From Streptomyces inusitatus (lineage in GTDB: Bacteria; Actinomycetota; Actinomycetes; Streptomycetales; Streptomycetaceae), in NCBI RefSeq assembly GCF_014651115.1, contig NZ_BMWG01000015.1:105197-169196 (forward strand): a DNA stretch of 64,000 nucleotides, read 5' to 3'. Under the pieces are notes generated by a model. That model had not been told where the DNA came from. It worked only from the letters and a program-made list of their open reading frames with translations, and did not search any database. Below are positions 1 through 7,415 of this stretch, piece after piece; the stretch's first letter is position 1; each line of letters starts with the position of its first letter. Made by a program: the position numbers and the translations under genes.

Positions 1-531
1 GGCGGCCTGGGTGGTGAGGATCGACGTCACCACCGCGACCAGCAGCGCGTTGATCGCCGCGCCGCTGAGCGCCAGTTTCACCGGGGTGGCCCCGCCGCGC
101 CCGTTGGCGGCGATCGCGTACACCGCCACCCCCGCGATCGCGGCCCCGGCGAATCCGAACCAGACGTACCCCGCGAGCGTGTGCACCCCCGCGAAGGCGA
201 TCGCGCAGACCACACCCACCGAAGCGCCCTGGCTGATGCCGAGGATGCCCGGGTCGGCGATGGGGTTGCGGGTGATGCCCTGCATCACCGTGCCCGCCAT
301 CGCGAGCGCCGCGCCCACCAGGACCGCGATGACCGTACGGGGGAACCGCATCTCGCGGACGACTTGGGCGTCCTCGCCGCTGCCGCCGTGCAGCAGGGCG
401 TCGAAGACGGCGGACGGCGCGATCGGCCGCGCCCCCACCCCGAGGCTGAGCAGGGCCGCGATCAGCAGGGCCACAACGGCCGCCGCCGTCCAGCCGATGC
501 GGCGGACCGCGAGCGCGCGTCTGGCTGACAT
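1..531 (-). CDS. FecCD-family iron-siderophore ABC transporter permease (3'-truncated by window edge)
   Basis: Minus-strand reading frame opening at ATG 531 (an in-frame GTG lies six bases upstream) and running off the left edge. The translation begins MSARRALAVRRIGWTAAA and contains the FecCD/BtuC-type stretch RFPRTVIAVLVGAALAMAG followed by VMQGITRNPIADPGILGIS, the conserved loop that contacts the ATPase. Several hydrophobic helices follow. Family members form the membrane channel of ferric-siderophore or cobalamin importers. An iron-box-like sequence sits about 30 bp upstream of the start, which favours iron over cobalamin. Only the N-terminal half is visible, so the rest of the operon and the substrate are unknown. 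Confidence 0.88.
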   Translation of the reverse strand, partial: MSARRALAVRRIGWTAAAVVALLIAALLSLGVGARPIAPSAVFDALLHGGSGEDAQVVREMRFPRTVIAVLVGAALAMAGTVMQGITRNPIADPGILGISQGASVGVVCAIAFAGVHTLAGYVWFGFAGAAIAGVAVYAIAANGRGGATPVKLALSGAAINALLVAVVTSILTTQAA

Positions 532-561
532 GTGCACCAATCAGGGAGCGGAACCAGCAGG

Positions 562-580
562 TTTGGTAAGGCTTGGCTTA
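562..580 (-). promoter_or_regulatory. Possible DmdR/IdeR iron box upstream of the siderophore permease
   Basis: TTTGGTAAGGCTTGGCTTA on the plus strand matches the published Streptomyces DmdR box TTAGGTTAGGCTCACCTAA at 13 of 19 positions, including the GGT-AGGCT core. It lies about 30 bp upstream of the iron transporter start, where a repressor would block the promoter. The regulator DmdR1 is encoded at 52101-52793 in the same window. The right half of the box is weak, so this is a candidate site only. Confidence 0.45.
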
Positions 581-609
581 GTGTAAAGGGGCGGGTGTAG
601 GAGCCACCG

Positions 610-1320
610 ATGGGCACAATTGACCTCATGGACCCTCTGGACCCTCTGGACCCTCTGGCTTCCGGCCCGGCCCACCGCGCGGCGCCGAACGCGGGCGAAG
701 CCGACGGCGGCATCACCGTCGGCTTCGACCTGGACATGACGCTGATCGACTCCCGCCCCGGCATCCGCGCCGCGTACCACGCGCTCACCGAGGAGACGGG
801 GGTGTGGATCGACGCCGACCTCGCCGTCACCCGGCTCGGCCCGCCGCTGGAGCAGGAGCTGGCCCACTGGTTCCCCGATGATCAGATTCAGGCCATGGGC
901 GACCGCTACCGGGCGCTCTACCCGGCGTACGCGATCGAGCCGACCCGGGCGCTGCCCGGCGCGCGGGAGGCCGTCGCCGCCGTCCGCGAATCCGGCGGCC
1001 GGGCGATCGTGGTCACCGCCAAGCACGAGCCGAACGCCAGGCTCCACCTCGAAGCGCTCGGCATCGTCCCCGACGCCGTCATCGGCTGGCTCTGGGCCGA
1101 GGCCAAGGCCGAGGCGCTGCGCGAGTACGGCGCGAGTGTGTACGTGGGCGACCACATCGGCGACGTACGCGGCGCGCACACCGCCGGAGCCCTGGCCGTC
1201 GCCGTGCCCACCGGCCCCTGCGGCCCCGCTGAGCTGCGCGAAGAGGGTGCGGACGTGGTGCTCGACGACCTCACGGCCTTCCCCGCCTGGCTGCGCGGGC
1301 ACCTCGCCCGAAAGGGCTAG
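610..1320 (+). CDS. HAD-family phosphatase (phosphoglycolate phosphatase-like)
   Basis: 236 residues. The HAD motif I is FDLDMTLID near residue 39 (the two Asp are nucleophile and acid/base), motif II is the VVTAK segment, and motif III/IV is the GDHIGD segment. A helical cap follows motif I, as in subfamily I enzymes such as Gph. Family members hydrolyse small phosphorylated metabolites; the substrate cannot be told from sequence. AGGAG at 599-603 supports the ATG at 610. The N-terminus contains a threefold tandem of the nonamer gaccctctg (encoding DPLDPLDPL), so a start at 628 is also possible. It is divergent from the siderophore permease. Confidence 0.88.
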   Translation: MGTIDLMDPLDPLDPLASGPAHRAAPNAGEADGGITVGFDLDMTLIDSRPGIRAAYHALTEETGVWIDADLAVTRLGPPLEQELAHWFPDDQIQAMGDRYRALYPAYAIEPTRALPGAREAVAAVRESGGRAIVVTAKHEPNARLHLEALGIVPDAVIGWLWAEAKAEALREYGASVYVGDHIGDVRGAHTAGALAVAVPTGPCGPAELREEGADVVLDDLTAFPAWLRGHLARKG

Positions 1321-1326
1321 GCGCGG

Positions 1327-1563
1327 CTAGGCGACGGACTTCGCGGCGCGCCGCTGAGCCGCGATCGAGCGCAGCACCCCCGCCCCGGCGATCATGAAGC
1401 CGACGCCCATGAGCATGCAGACGCCGTAGGCGATCGGCGGAAACGGATCCGTCCCCAGGAACAGCGGTGCCATGGTGACCAGAGTGGCCACCGCGCCGAC
1501 GATGAAGACGATGCCACCGGTACGGACCAGTCCGTCACCCGGTGCGGTAGGAGTAGCAGTCAT
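1327..1563 (-). CDS. Small two-helix membrane protein, function unknown
   Basis: 78 residues with two predicted transmembrane helices, roughly residues 14-34 (GIVFIVGAVATLVTMAPLF) and 43-67 (YGVCMLMGVGFMIAGAGVL), and a basic C-terminal tail. Small proteins of this type are common in Streptomyces and have no assigned role. It lies tail to tail with the HAD phosphatase with a 6-bp gap, and head to head with the cold-shock gene. I do not recognise a domain. Confidence 0.7.
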   Translation of the reverse strand: MTATPTAPGDGLVRTGGIVFIVGAVATLVTMAPLFLGTDPFPPIAYGVCMLMGVGFMIAGAGVLRSIAAQRRAAKSVA

Positions 1564-1740
1564 CCAGCCAGGGTAGTTCCCAGCGAGTAGGAACCGATCG
1601 GCGACGTCTTGTCACCAGCCCCTGGACCATTAGCCTTGGGTTGCGGGTCGGACGGCCCGCGGCAGTGCTTCCAGAGCCGAAATCGGCGCCACGCTTCCGG
1701 CGGCCCCAGCGCCCCCATGAGTACGAAGACGAGGACAGAC

Positions 1741-2124
1741 GTGCCTACCGGCAAGGTCAAATGGTTCAACAGCGAGAAGGGCTTCGGCTTTCTCTCCCGC
1801 GACGACGGCGGCGACGTCTTCGTGCACTCGTCCGTGCTGCCCGACGGAGTCGACTCGCTCAAGCCGGGCCAGCGTGTCGAATTCGGTGTGGTCGCCGGCC
1901 AGCGTGGTGACCAGGCCCTCTCCGTGACGGTTCTCGACCCCACGCCCTCCGTGGCGGCGGCGCAGCGGCGCAAGCCGGACGAGCTGGCCTCCATCGTGCA
2001 GGATCTGACAACCCTGCTGGAGAACATCACTCCGGCGCTGGAGCGTGGCCGCTACCCCGACAAGGCGCAGGGCGCGAAGATCGCGGGGCTGCTGCGCGCG
2101 GTCGCCGACCAGCTCGACGTCTGA
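1741..2124 (+). CDS. Cold-shock domain protein with C-terminal extension
   Basis: 127 residues. The N-terminal half is a cold-shock domain: KVKWFNSEKGFGFLS holds the RNP1 motif KGFGFLS, and VFVHSS is RNP2, so it should bind single-stranded RNA or DNA. Residues 65-127 form an extra helical domain (ending KIAGLLRAVADQLDV) that is absent from 67-residue CspA proteins. I chose GTG 1741 because GAGGAC lies about ten bases upstream and the CSD begins immediately. The in-frame ATG at 1717 lacks a ribosome binding site. Likely an RNA chaperone in the cytoplasm. Confidence 0.93.
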   Translation: MPTGKVKWFNSEKGFGFLSRDDGGDVFVHSSVLPDGVDSLKPGQRVEFGVVAGQRGDQALSVTVLDPTPSVAAAQRRKPDELASIVQDLTTLLENITPALERGRYPDKAQGAKIAGLLRAVADQLDV

Positions 2125-2166
2125 TCAGTCCCTCTTCCGGCGCGTCGGCCCTCTCCTCCCGACGCG

Positions 2167-2222
2167 CCGCCCCCTCCCGTCGTACACCCCCGTCGTACAG
2201 CCCCCGTCGTACAGCCGCCCGC
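2167..2222 (+). repeat. Short direct repeats (cccgtcgtacag) between csp and mqnD
   Basis: Three near-identical 12-13 bp copies of ccgtcgtaca occur in tandem in the convergent intergenic region. They do not form an obvious terminator hairpin. They probably arose by slippage; no function is proposed. Confidence 0.5.
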
Positions 2223-2246
2223 AGCACAGCCGTACAGCCGTCGCCG

Positions 2247-3086
2247 TCAGCCGAAGGCCAGCGCTCCAGGGGCCAGCGGCGGTACGAGCCCCTCGGCCGC
2301 GGCCCGGGTGAGCAGCCCGCGCACCGCCGCGTAGCCGTCCTCTCCCAGCTCCGCGGTGAACTCGTTCACATACAGACCGATGTGCTGGTCGGCGACGGCC
2401 GGATCCATCTCCTGGGCGTGCGCCCGGACATAGGGCCGTGAGGCCTCCGGGTCGTCCCACGCCATCCGTACGGAGGTACGGATCGAGGCGGCCAGCAGCT
2501 CCAGCGTCTCCCTGCCCAGCGAGCGCTTGGCGATGATCGCGCCGAGCGGGATGGGCAGGCTGGTGGTGTTCTCCCAGTGCTCGCCCAGATCGGCGAGGCA
2601 GTGCAGCCCGTACGTCCGGTAGGTGAACCGGGCCTCGTGGATGACGAGTCCGGCGTCGACCTTTCCGTCCCGTACCGCGGGCATGATCTCGTGGAACGGC
2701 ATCACGACCACCTCGCCGACCCCGCCGGGCACCTGGTCGGCGGCCCAGAGCCGGAACAGCAGATAAGCGGTCGAACGCTCGCTCGGCACCGCCACGGTCT
2801 TTCCGCGCAGATCCCCGCCCGGCTCCCGGGTGAGCACCAGCGGGCCGCAGCCGCGGCCCAGCGCGCCGCCGCAGGGCAGCAGCGTGTACTCGTCCAGCAC
2901 CCAGGGCAGCACGGCGTACGACACCTTGAGGATGTCGCCCTCGCCGCGCTCGGCCCTTCCATTGGTGATGTCGATGTCCGCGAACTCGACGTCGACGGCG
3001 GGCGCGCCGGGGACCCGGCCATGGGCCCACGCGTCGAAGACGAAGGTGTCGTTGGGGCAGGGCGAGTACGCGATCCGCAGGGTCAC
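2247..3086 (-). CDS. mqnD: 1,4-dihydroxy-6-naphthoate synthase MqnD (futalosine pathway)
   Basis: 279 residues starting at GTG 3086 with LRIAYSPCPNDTFVFDAW, the hallmark N-terminus of MqnD (the periplasmic-binding-protein-like fold shared with MqnA). It also contains the family segments DIDITNGRAERGEGDILKVS and GLVIHEARFTY, where the His-Glu is conserved. The enzyme converts cyclic de-hypoxanthine futalosine to 1,4-dihydroxy-6-naphthoate in the futalosine route to menaquinone. The start codon overlaps the mqnB stop by 4 nt (GTGA), so the genes are translationally coupled. In S. coelicolor the same two genes are neighbours (SCO4326/SCO4327). Length matches the family. Confidence 0.96.
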   Translation of the reverse strand: MTLRIAYSPCPNDTFVFDAWAHGRVPGAPAVDVEFADIDITNGRAERGEGDILKVSYAVLPWVLDEYTLLPCGGALGRGCGPLVLTREPGGDLRGKTVAVPSERSTAYLLFRLWAADQVPGGVGEVVVMPFHEIMPAVRDGKVDAGLVIHEARFTYRTYGLHCLADLGEHWENTTSLPIPLGAIIAKRSLGRETLELLAASIRTSVRMAWDDPEASRPYVRAHAQEMDPAVADQHIGLYVNEFTAELGEDGYAAVRGLLTRAAAEGLVPPLAPGALAFG

Positions 3087-3757
3087 GACGACTCCTCGAA
3101 GAGGGGGCTGAGCTGCTCGAAGCCGGTCCGCAGGGCGGCCAGCGCCGCACCGATGCGCCAGGCGGCGCGATCGCGCGGGCCCACCGCGTTGGAGATCGCC
3201 CGGATCTCCAGCACCGCGACCCCGTGGGCGGCGGCGGCCTCGGCGACGCCGAAACCCTCCATCGCCTCGGCGGCGGCCCGGGGGTGACGCCCGCTCAGCT
3301 CGGCGGCGCGGGCGGCGGTGCCGGTCACCGTGGAGACGGTCAGCACCGGCGCGCACCGGGCGCCGGTCAGCCCGGCCGCGCGGGCGGCGAGCGCTGCGGG
3401 CGGCAGATGGGCGGTGCGGCCGAAGCCGAGTTCGTCGACGGAGAGGAAGCCCTCGGCGGTCTCGGCCCCGAGGTCGGCGGCGACGATCGCGTCGGCGACG
3501 ACCAGCGAGCCGATGGGCGCGTGCGGCGGGAAGCCGCCGCCGATCCCGGCGGAGACCACCAGGTCGTACGGGGTGCCCCCGGCGCTCGCCAGGGCCAGCG
3601 CGGCGGCGGTGGCCGCGGCGGCCGCCGCCGGTCCGACTCCGCCCGCCATCACCGTGGGGCCGGGCCTCGCCGACCGGCCGGCCGGGAACCGTGCGGTGAG
3701 CCCGGCGGCGACGGACTCGGACTCGGCCGCCACCGCGGTCACCACCAGTACGCGCAT
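3083..3757 (-). CDS. mqnB: Futalosine hydrolase MqnB
   Basis: 224 residues beginning MRVLVVTAVAAESESV. It is a nucleoside phosphorylase-fold protein (MTAN/PNP superfamily) with the segments VVSAGIGGGFPP and EAMEGFGVAEAA; the latter carries the M-E-G-F/A active-site motif that binds the ribose. MqnB removes hypoxanthine from futalosine to give dehypoxanthine futalosine. GGGAG lies seven bases before ATG 3757; a GTG directly before it is the alternative start. The stop overlaps the mqnD start. mqnA and mqnC are not in the window, as expected from their separate location in S. coelicolor. Confidence 0.95.
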   Translation of the reverse strand: MRVLVVTAVAAESESVAAGLTARFPAGRSARPGPTVMAGGVGPAAAAAATAAALALASAGGTPYDLVVSAGIGGGFPPHAPIGSLVVADAIVAADLGAETAEGFLSVDELGFGRTAHLPPAALAARAAGLTGARCAPVLTVSTVTGTAARAAELSGRHPRAAAEAMEGFGVAEAAAAHGVAVLEIRAISNAVGPRDRAAWRIGAALAALRTGFEQLSPLFEESS

Positions 3758-3773
3758 CACCGGGCTCCCGGGG

Positions 3774-4250
3774 TCACTTCTTCTCTAGCGTGAACAGCCA
3801 GATGCCGATGAGCTTCTTGCCGTCGGTCTCGACGATGCTGATGTTCGTCTTGTTGGTGGTCTCGCCGGTCTGCGAGGTGAAGAAGGCGTTGGCCGGGATG
3901 GTCCGGTACGTCTTCTTGAACGGCTCCTGCTCGGCGGGCTGCCCGCCGATGAACAGGGTCCAGCCGTTCTCCGCGATCTCCGGGTCGACACCGAAGCGGA
4001 TCTTGTCGTCCAGCGAGACCTTGACGGTCTTGCCCGAGTCCTTGTTCAGGCACCCCTGGACCAGGGACTCCTTGATGGCCTTGCCGTCGTTGTAGCAGGC
4101 GGCCTCGGAGTTCACGGACTCCGTCCCGACCGTGACGGTCGCGAGCGGGGTCGGCTTGTCGCACGCCGAGAGTACGAGGAGCCCGGCGGAGACGGCGCCG
4201 ATGGTGGCAGCGGCCCGGCGGCGCCTGCCGGAGAAGATCGCAACGGTCAT
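3774..4250 (-). CDS. DUF2771-type secreted lipoprotein
   Basis: 158 residues with an N-terminal signal: basic RRRR, a hydrophobic core and the lipobox LVLSAC, with the lipidated Cys at about residue 30. The mature domain contains two further Cys (EAACYNDGK and QGCLNKDSG), probably one disulfide, and reads like the DUF2771 family usually found beside the futalosine genes and an MFS gene in Streptomyces. The function is unknown. It is 16 bp upstream of mqnB in the same direction and may share its transcript. Confidence 0.82.
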   Translation of the reverse strand: MTVAIFSGRRRRAAATIGAVSAGLLVLSACDKPTPLATVTVGTESVNSEAACYNDGKAIKESLVQGCLNKDSGKTVKVSLDDKIRFGVDPEIAENGWTLFIGGQPAEQEPFKKTYRTIPANAFFTSQTGETTNKTNISIVETDGKKLIGIWLFTLEKK

Positions 4251-4339
4251 GGCCAAAAGGCTATCGGTCCCGCCCGCCCTTCCCGCGCGGGGGTCCGGCG
4301 CGCCGCACGCGAGGGCCTGTCTGGCGGATCTCGCCGCTC

Positions 4340-5698
4340 TCACGCGACCCTCGGCCCGGTGCGGCCACTGCGCCCGCTCCGCCCGCACGCGCCCACCAGA
4401 CCGCGCACCGCCAGCCCCGCGCCCGTGCCGACGATCGCCGCCGCCACCGACATCCCCAGCGCGCCGTTGAGCGGCAGCACGATCCCGATCGCGCCGCCCA
4501 CCACCCACGACATCTGAAGCAGCGTCTCCGAGCGGGCGAACGCCGAGGTCCGCACCTCCTCCGGCACATCCCGCTGGATCAGCGCGTCCAGCGACAGCTT
4601 GGCCAGCGCCTGGCAGAACCCCGCCGTCGCGGCCAGCACCGCCACCATCCCCGCCCCGAAGAACACCGCCGCCAGCACCGCCGCCGCCAGCGCCGTGCCG
4701 AGCACCGTCACGATGATCATCTCCGGGGCCCGGGTCCGCAGCCAGGCCCCCACGGCCGTCCCCAGGGCATTGCCGAGCCCCGCCGAGACCCCCACAAGAC
4801 CCAGTGAGACCGCCGCGCTCTGCCCGGCGAGCGGATGATCCCGCAGCAGAAAGGCGAGAAAGAAGATGAGGAAACCGGAGAGCATCCGGAAGGCCGCGTT
4901 CGCCTGAAGGCCGTGCAGCACCGAGGGCCCCACCGTCCGCAGACCCGGCTTCCTCTCCCCGAGCGGCAGGATCCGCGCCTTGTGCTCGCCCTTCGCCGAG
5001 TCCACCTTGGGCGGCAGCTTCAGCGCCCAGTACGTCCCCAGACAGAACAGCGCGCACGCCCCGTACAGCGGCCACTGCGGCCCGATCCGGTGCAGCCCCG
5101 CCCCCACCGGCGCGGCCAGACCCGTGGCCAGCAGCCCCGCCAGAGTGACCCGCGAATTCGCCTTCACCAGCGAGAACCGGGGAGGCAGCAGCCTCGGCAC
5201 CACCGCGCTGCGCACCACCCCGTACGCCTTGGAGGCCACCAGCACCCCCAGCGCCGCCGGATACAGCTCCAGCCCGCCTGTGGCCACCGCCCCCGAGAGC
5301 CCCAGCGCCAGCAGCGCCCTCGCCAGCATCGCCGCCGCCATCGCCGCCCGCCGGCCGTGCGGCAGCCGGTCCAGCAGCGGGCCGATCACCGGCGCGAGCA
5401 GCGCGAAGGGGGCGAGAGTGATGGCCAGGTAGAGCGTGACCCGGCCGCGCGCCTCGTCCGTGGGCACCGAGAAGAAGACCGTGGACGCCAGCGCGACCGT
5501 GATCATGACATCGCCCGCGCCGTTCACCGCGTGCAGCTCGATCAGCCTTCCGAGGCCCGACTCGCCCGCGCCGTGCGCGTGCGTCGCCCTCCGGATACGT
5601 CTCCCGGTACGGGTGAAAGGGGCCCGCAGGGCACGCCCCACCGCCCGGATCGCTCTGCTGAGCGCTCCGGGCCCCTCGGCCGACCTGGCGGCTGCCAC
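4340..5698 (-). CDS. MFS-type membrane transporter, substrate unknown
   Basis: 452 residues from a GTG at 5698; the open frame extends to 5863 but the extra 55 residues are low-complexity and enter the promoter region of the divergent gene. About 12 hydrophobic segments are visible, with an MFS-type cytoplasmic loop GPLLDRLPHGRRAAM between helices 2 and 3. The N-terminal segment THAHGAGESGLGRLIELHAVNGAGD is typical of an actinobacterial subfamily without known substrate. The start is uncertain because no clear ribosome binding site is present. It is divergent from DUF3027, and upstream of the lipoprotein gene on the same strand. Confidence 0.8.
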   Translation of the reverse strand: MAAARSAEGPGALSRAIRAVGRALRAPFTRTGRRIRRATHAHGAGESGLGRLIELHAVNGAGDVMITVALASTVFFSVPTDEARGRVTLYLAITLAPFALLAPVIGPLLDRLPHGRRAAMAAAMLARALLALGLSGAVATGGLELYPAALGVLVASKAYGVVRSAVVPRLLPPRFSLVKANSRVTLAGLLATGLAAPVGAGLHRIGPQWPLYGACALFCLGTYWALKLPPKVDSAKGEHKARILPLGERKPGLRTVGPSVLHGLQANAAFRMLSGFLIFFLAFLLRDHPLAGQSAAVSLGLVGVSAGLGNALGTAVGAWLRTRAPEMIIVTVLGTALAAAVLAAVFFGAGMVAVLAATAGFCQALAKLSLDALIQRDVPEEVRTSAFARSETLLQMSWVVGGAIGIVLPLNGALGMSVAAAIVGTGAGLAVRGLVGACGRSGRSGRTGPRVA

Positions 5699-6015
5699 CT
5701 CGTCATACTGCCCCAAGCACCCGTGGGAACACGCGCGATGCGCGCTGAGTCGGGTCCCTGTCGACCCCTTGTTGGAGCGCGCAGGTGGGCGCGGAGCTGA
5801 GGAAGGGGTAGCGTGCGTAGCGCGCCACCGGCGATTGTTCTCGGCCGCGCGCCTCTTCGTCATCCCTCAGAATGGATGACGGTAGGTGTGCCCGGGACGG
5901 GTTGGTCTGGGCGCGGACGTCGATGCGGCCCCCTGGTCCGCTCCGCCTGCGCCCCGTACCGCCTCACGACTCGGCAGGCGCACCCGTGAGACGGCGTAGG
6001 AGAGAAGCGAGACCT

Positions 6016-6933
6016 GTGAGTGCTGCGACGACGCGAAGCCGAACCCCCGACCGCCTGTGCGCCGAGGCGGTAGATCTCGCCCGGACGGCGGCGGAGGAGA
6101 CCGCGGCCCCGGGGGTGGTGGGTGAGCATGTGTCCCTTGTCTCGGAGGGCGACCGTGTCGTCACTCACTTCTTCGAGTGCAAGGAGCCCGGCTACCGGGG
6201 CTGGCGCTGGGCGGTGACGGTCGCGCGGGCCTCCCGCGCCAAGAACGTCACCCTCGACGAGACCGTCCTCCTCCCCGGCCCCGACGCCCTCCTCGCACCC
6301 GAGTGGGTGCCCTGGAGCGAGCGGCTGCGCCCCGGCGACCTCGGCCCCGGGGACCTCCTCCCCACCGAGGCGGAGGACCTCCGCCTGGAGCCCGGCTTCA
6401 CCGGCGAGGACGCCCCCCCGCCGAACTCCGCGATCGCCTCCACCACCCACGACCTCGCCGAGCTCGTCGAGGCCGAGGACGCCGAGCTGACCGACCGCGC
6501 CCCCGCCGACACCGTCGCCAACGCCCGCGGCGAGATCGCGGCCGTCGCCGAGGAGCTGGGGATGCGGCGGGCGCGCGTGCTCTCGCGCTACGGCCTGCAC
6601 ATTGCCGCCGACCGCTGGGAAGAGTCCTTCGGGGCGAAGACACCCATGGCGCAGGCCGCGCCCGCAGGGTGTGTGACCTGCGGCTTCCTCATGCCGATCG
6701 CCGGGTCGCTCGGACAGGCGTTCGGTGTCTGCGCCAATGAGTTCTCCCCCGCCGACGGCCGAGTCGTCTCCCTCTCCTACGGCTGCGGCGGCCACTCCGA
6801 AGCCGCCGTCATGCCCAAGACCCCCCAGCCCCCCCAACCCGTCTTCGACTCCCTCGCCACCGACGCCTTCCCCCTCACCCAGGACACCCCCACCCCATCC
6901 CCGTCCCCCGACGAGGACCTGGGCCACTCCTAG
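6016..6933 (+). CDS. DUF3027 family protein
   Basis: 305 residues from GTG 6016. The N-terminal part (VVGEHVSLVSEGDRVVTHFFEC and GYRGWRWAVTVARASRAKNVTLDE) is the DUF3027 signature, a domain confined to Actinobacteria. A central acidic linker leads to a C-terminal region with four Cys (GCVTCGFLMPIAG, FGVCANEFSP, YGCGGHSEA) that could bind a metal. The tail is Pro-rich. Function unknown; cytoplasmic because no signal or helix is visible. AGGAGAGAAG lies upstream of the start. Neighbouring MFS gene is divergent, a pairing I recall from other Streptomyces. Confidence 0.85.
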   Translation: MSAATTRSRTPDRLCAEAVDLARTAAEETAAPGVVGEHVSLVSEGDRVVTHFFECKEPGYRGWRWAVTVARASRAKNVTLDETVLLPGPDALLAPEWVPWSERLRPGDLGPGDLLPTEAEDLRLEPGFTGEDAPPPNSAIASTTHDLAELVEAEDAELTDRAPADTVANARGEIAAVAEELGMRRARVLSRYGLHIAADRWEESFGAKTPMAQAAPAGCVTCGFLMPIAGSLGQAFGVCANEFSPADGRVVSLSYGCGGHSEAAVMPKTPQPPQPVFDSLATDAFPLTQDTPTPSPSPDEDLGHS

Positions 6934-6966
6934 CCGACCCTCCGGGCCCCGCTCGGGCCCCGAGGG

Positions 6967-7343
6967 CGCGGGGTCCGTCCTCAAACGCCGGACGGGCTGA
7001 GATCGACGTCTCCGGTCCGTCGCGGGCCCGCCGTGGCGCGGGGTCCGTCCTCAACCTCCCCCTGGCTCCGCCGGGGGGACCCCCAGACGGGCTGGAATTG
7101 ACCTTCCCGGCCCAGTTCGGGCCCCGGGGCACGGGTCCGCATACGAGCTTGATACTGACGGGCGGGGCAATATCAAGCCCGTCCGGCGTTTGAGGACGGA
7201 CCCCGCACCCCGAGGGGCTGAGCGGGGCCGGGCGCGTCAATTTCCAGCCCGTCTGGGGGCTCCCCAGCGGAGCAAGCGGGAGTTTGAGGACAGGCCCGCA
7301 CCCCGGGTGCCCGCACTGAACCAGGTACGTCAATTCCAGCCGG
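6967..7343. repeat. Cluster of dispersed Streptomyces palindromic repeats (four copies plus a fragment)
   Basis: The 482-bp gap between DUF3027 and the sacsin-like gene holds no gene. It contains a repeat with core tcctcaaacgccggacggg flanked by ggggtccg and a short tail ending ttgacc or tcgac. Copies: 6967-7006 (direct), 7037-7103 (direct, with an enlarged GC-rich hairpin loop), 7169-7208 (inverted), 7236-7303 (inverted, enlarged loop) and a fragment at about 7327-7343. Each core forms a hairpin, and the direct and inverted pairs could form larger structures. Such sequences are very common between Streptomyces genes. Confidence 0.85.
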
Positions 7344-7415
7344 CCAAAACCACCCCACCCCCCACGCGGTACCTTCACCCCAGCCCACTCCCCACCCCCC
7401 AGAGCGGAGCACAGC

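Noticed and set aside
5699..5863. N-terminal extension of the MFS gene to 5863
   Set aside because: The 55 added residues are low-complexity, and would cover the promoter region of the divergent gene.
6967..7303. CRISPR array
   Set aside because: Repeats are in both orientations, have unequal spacing and lack uniform spacers; no cas genes are present.
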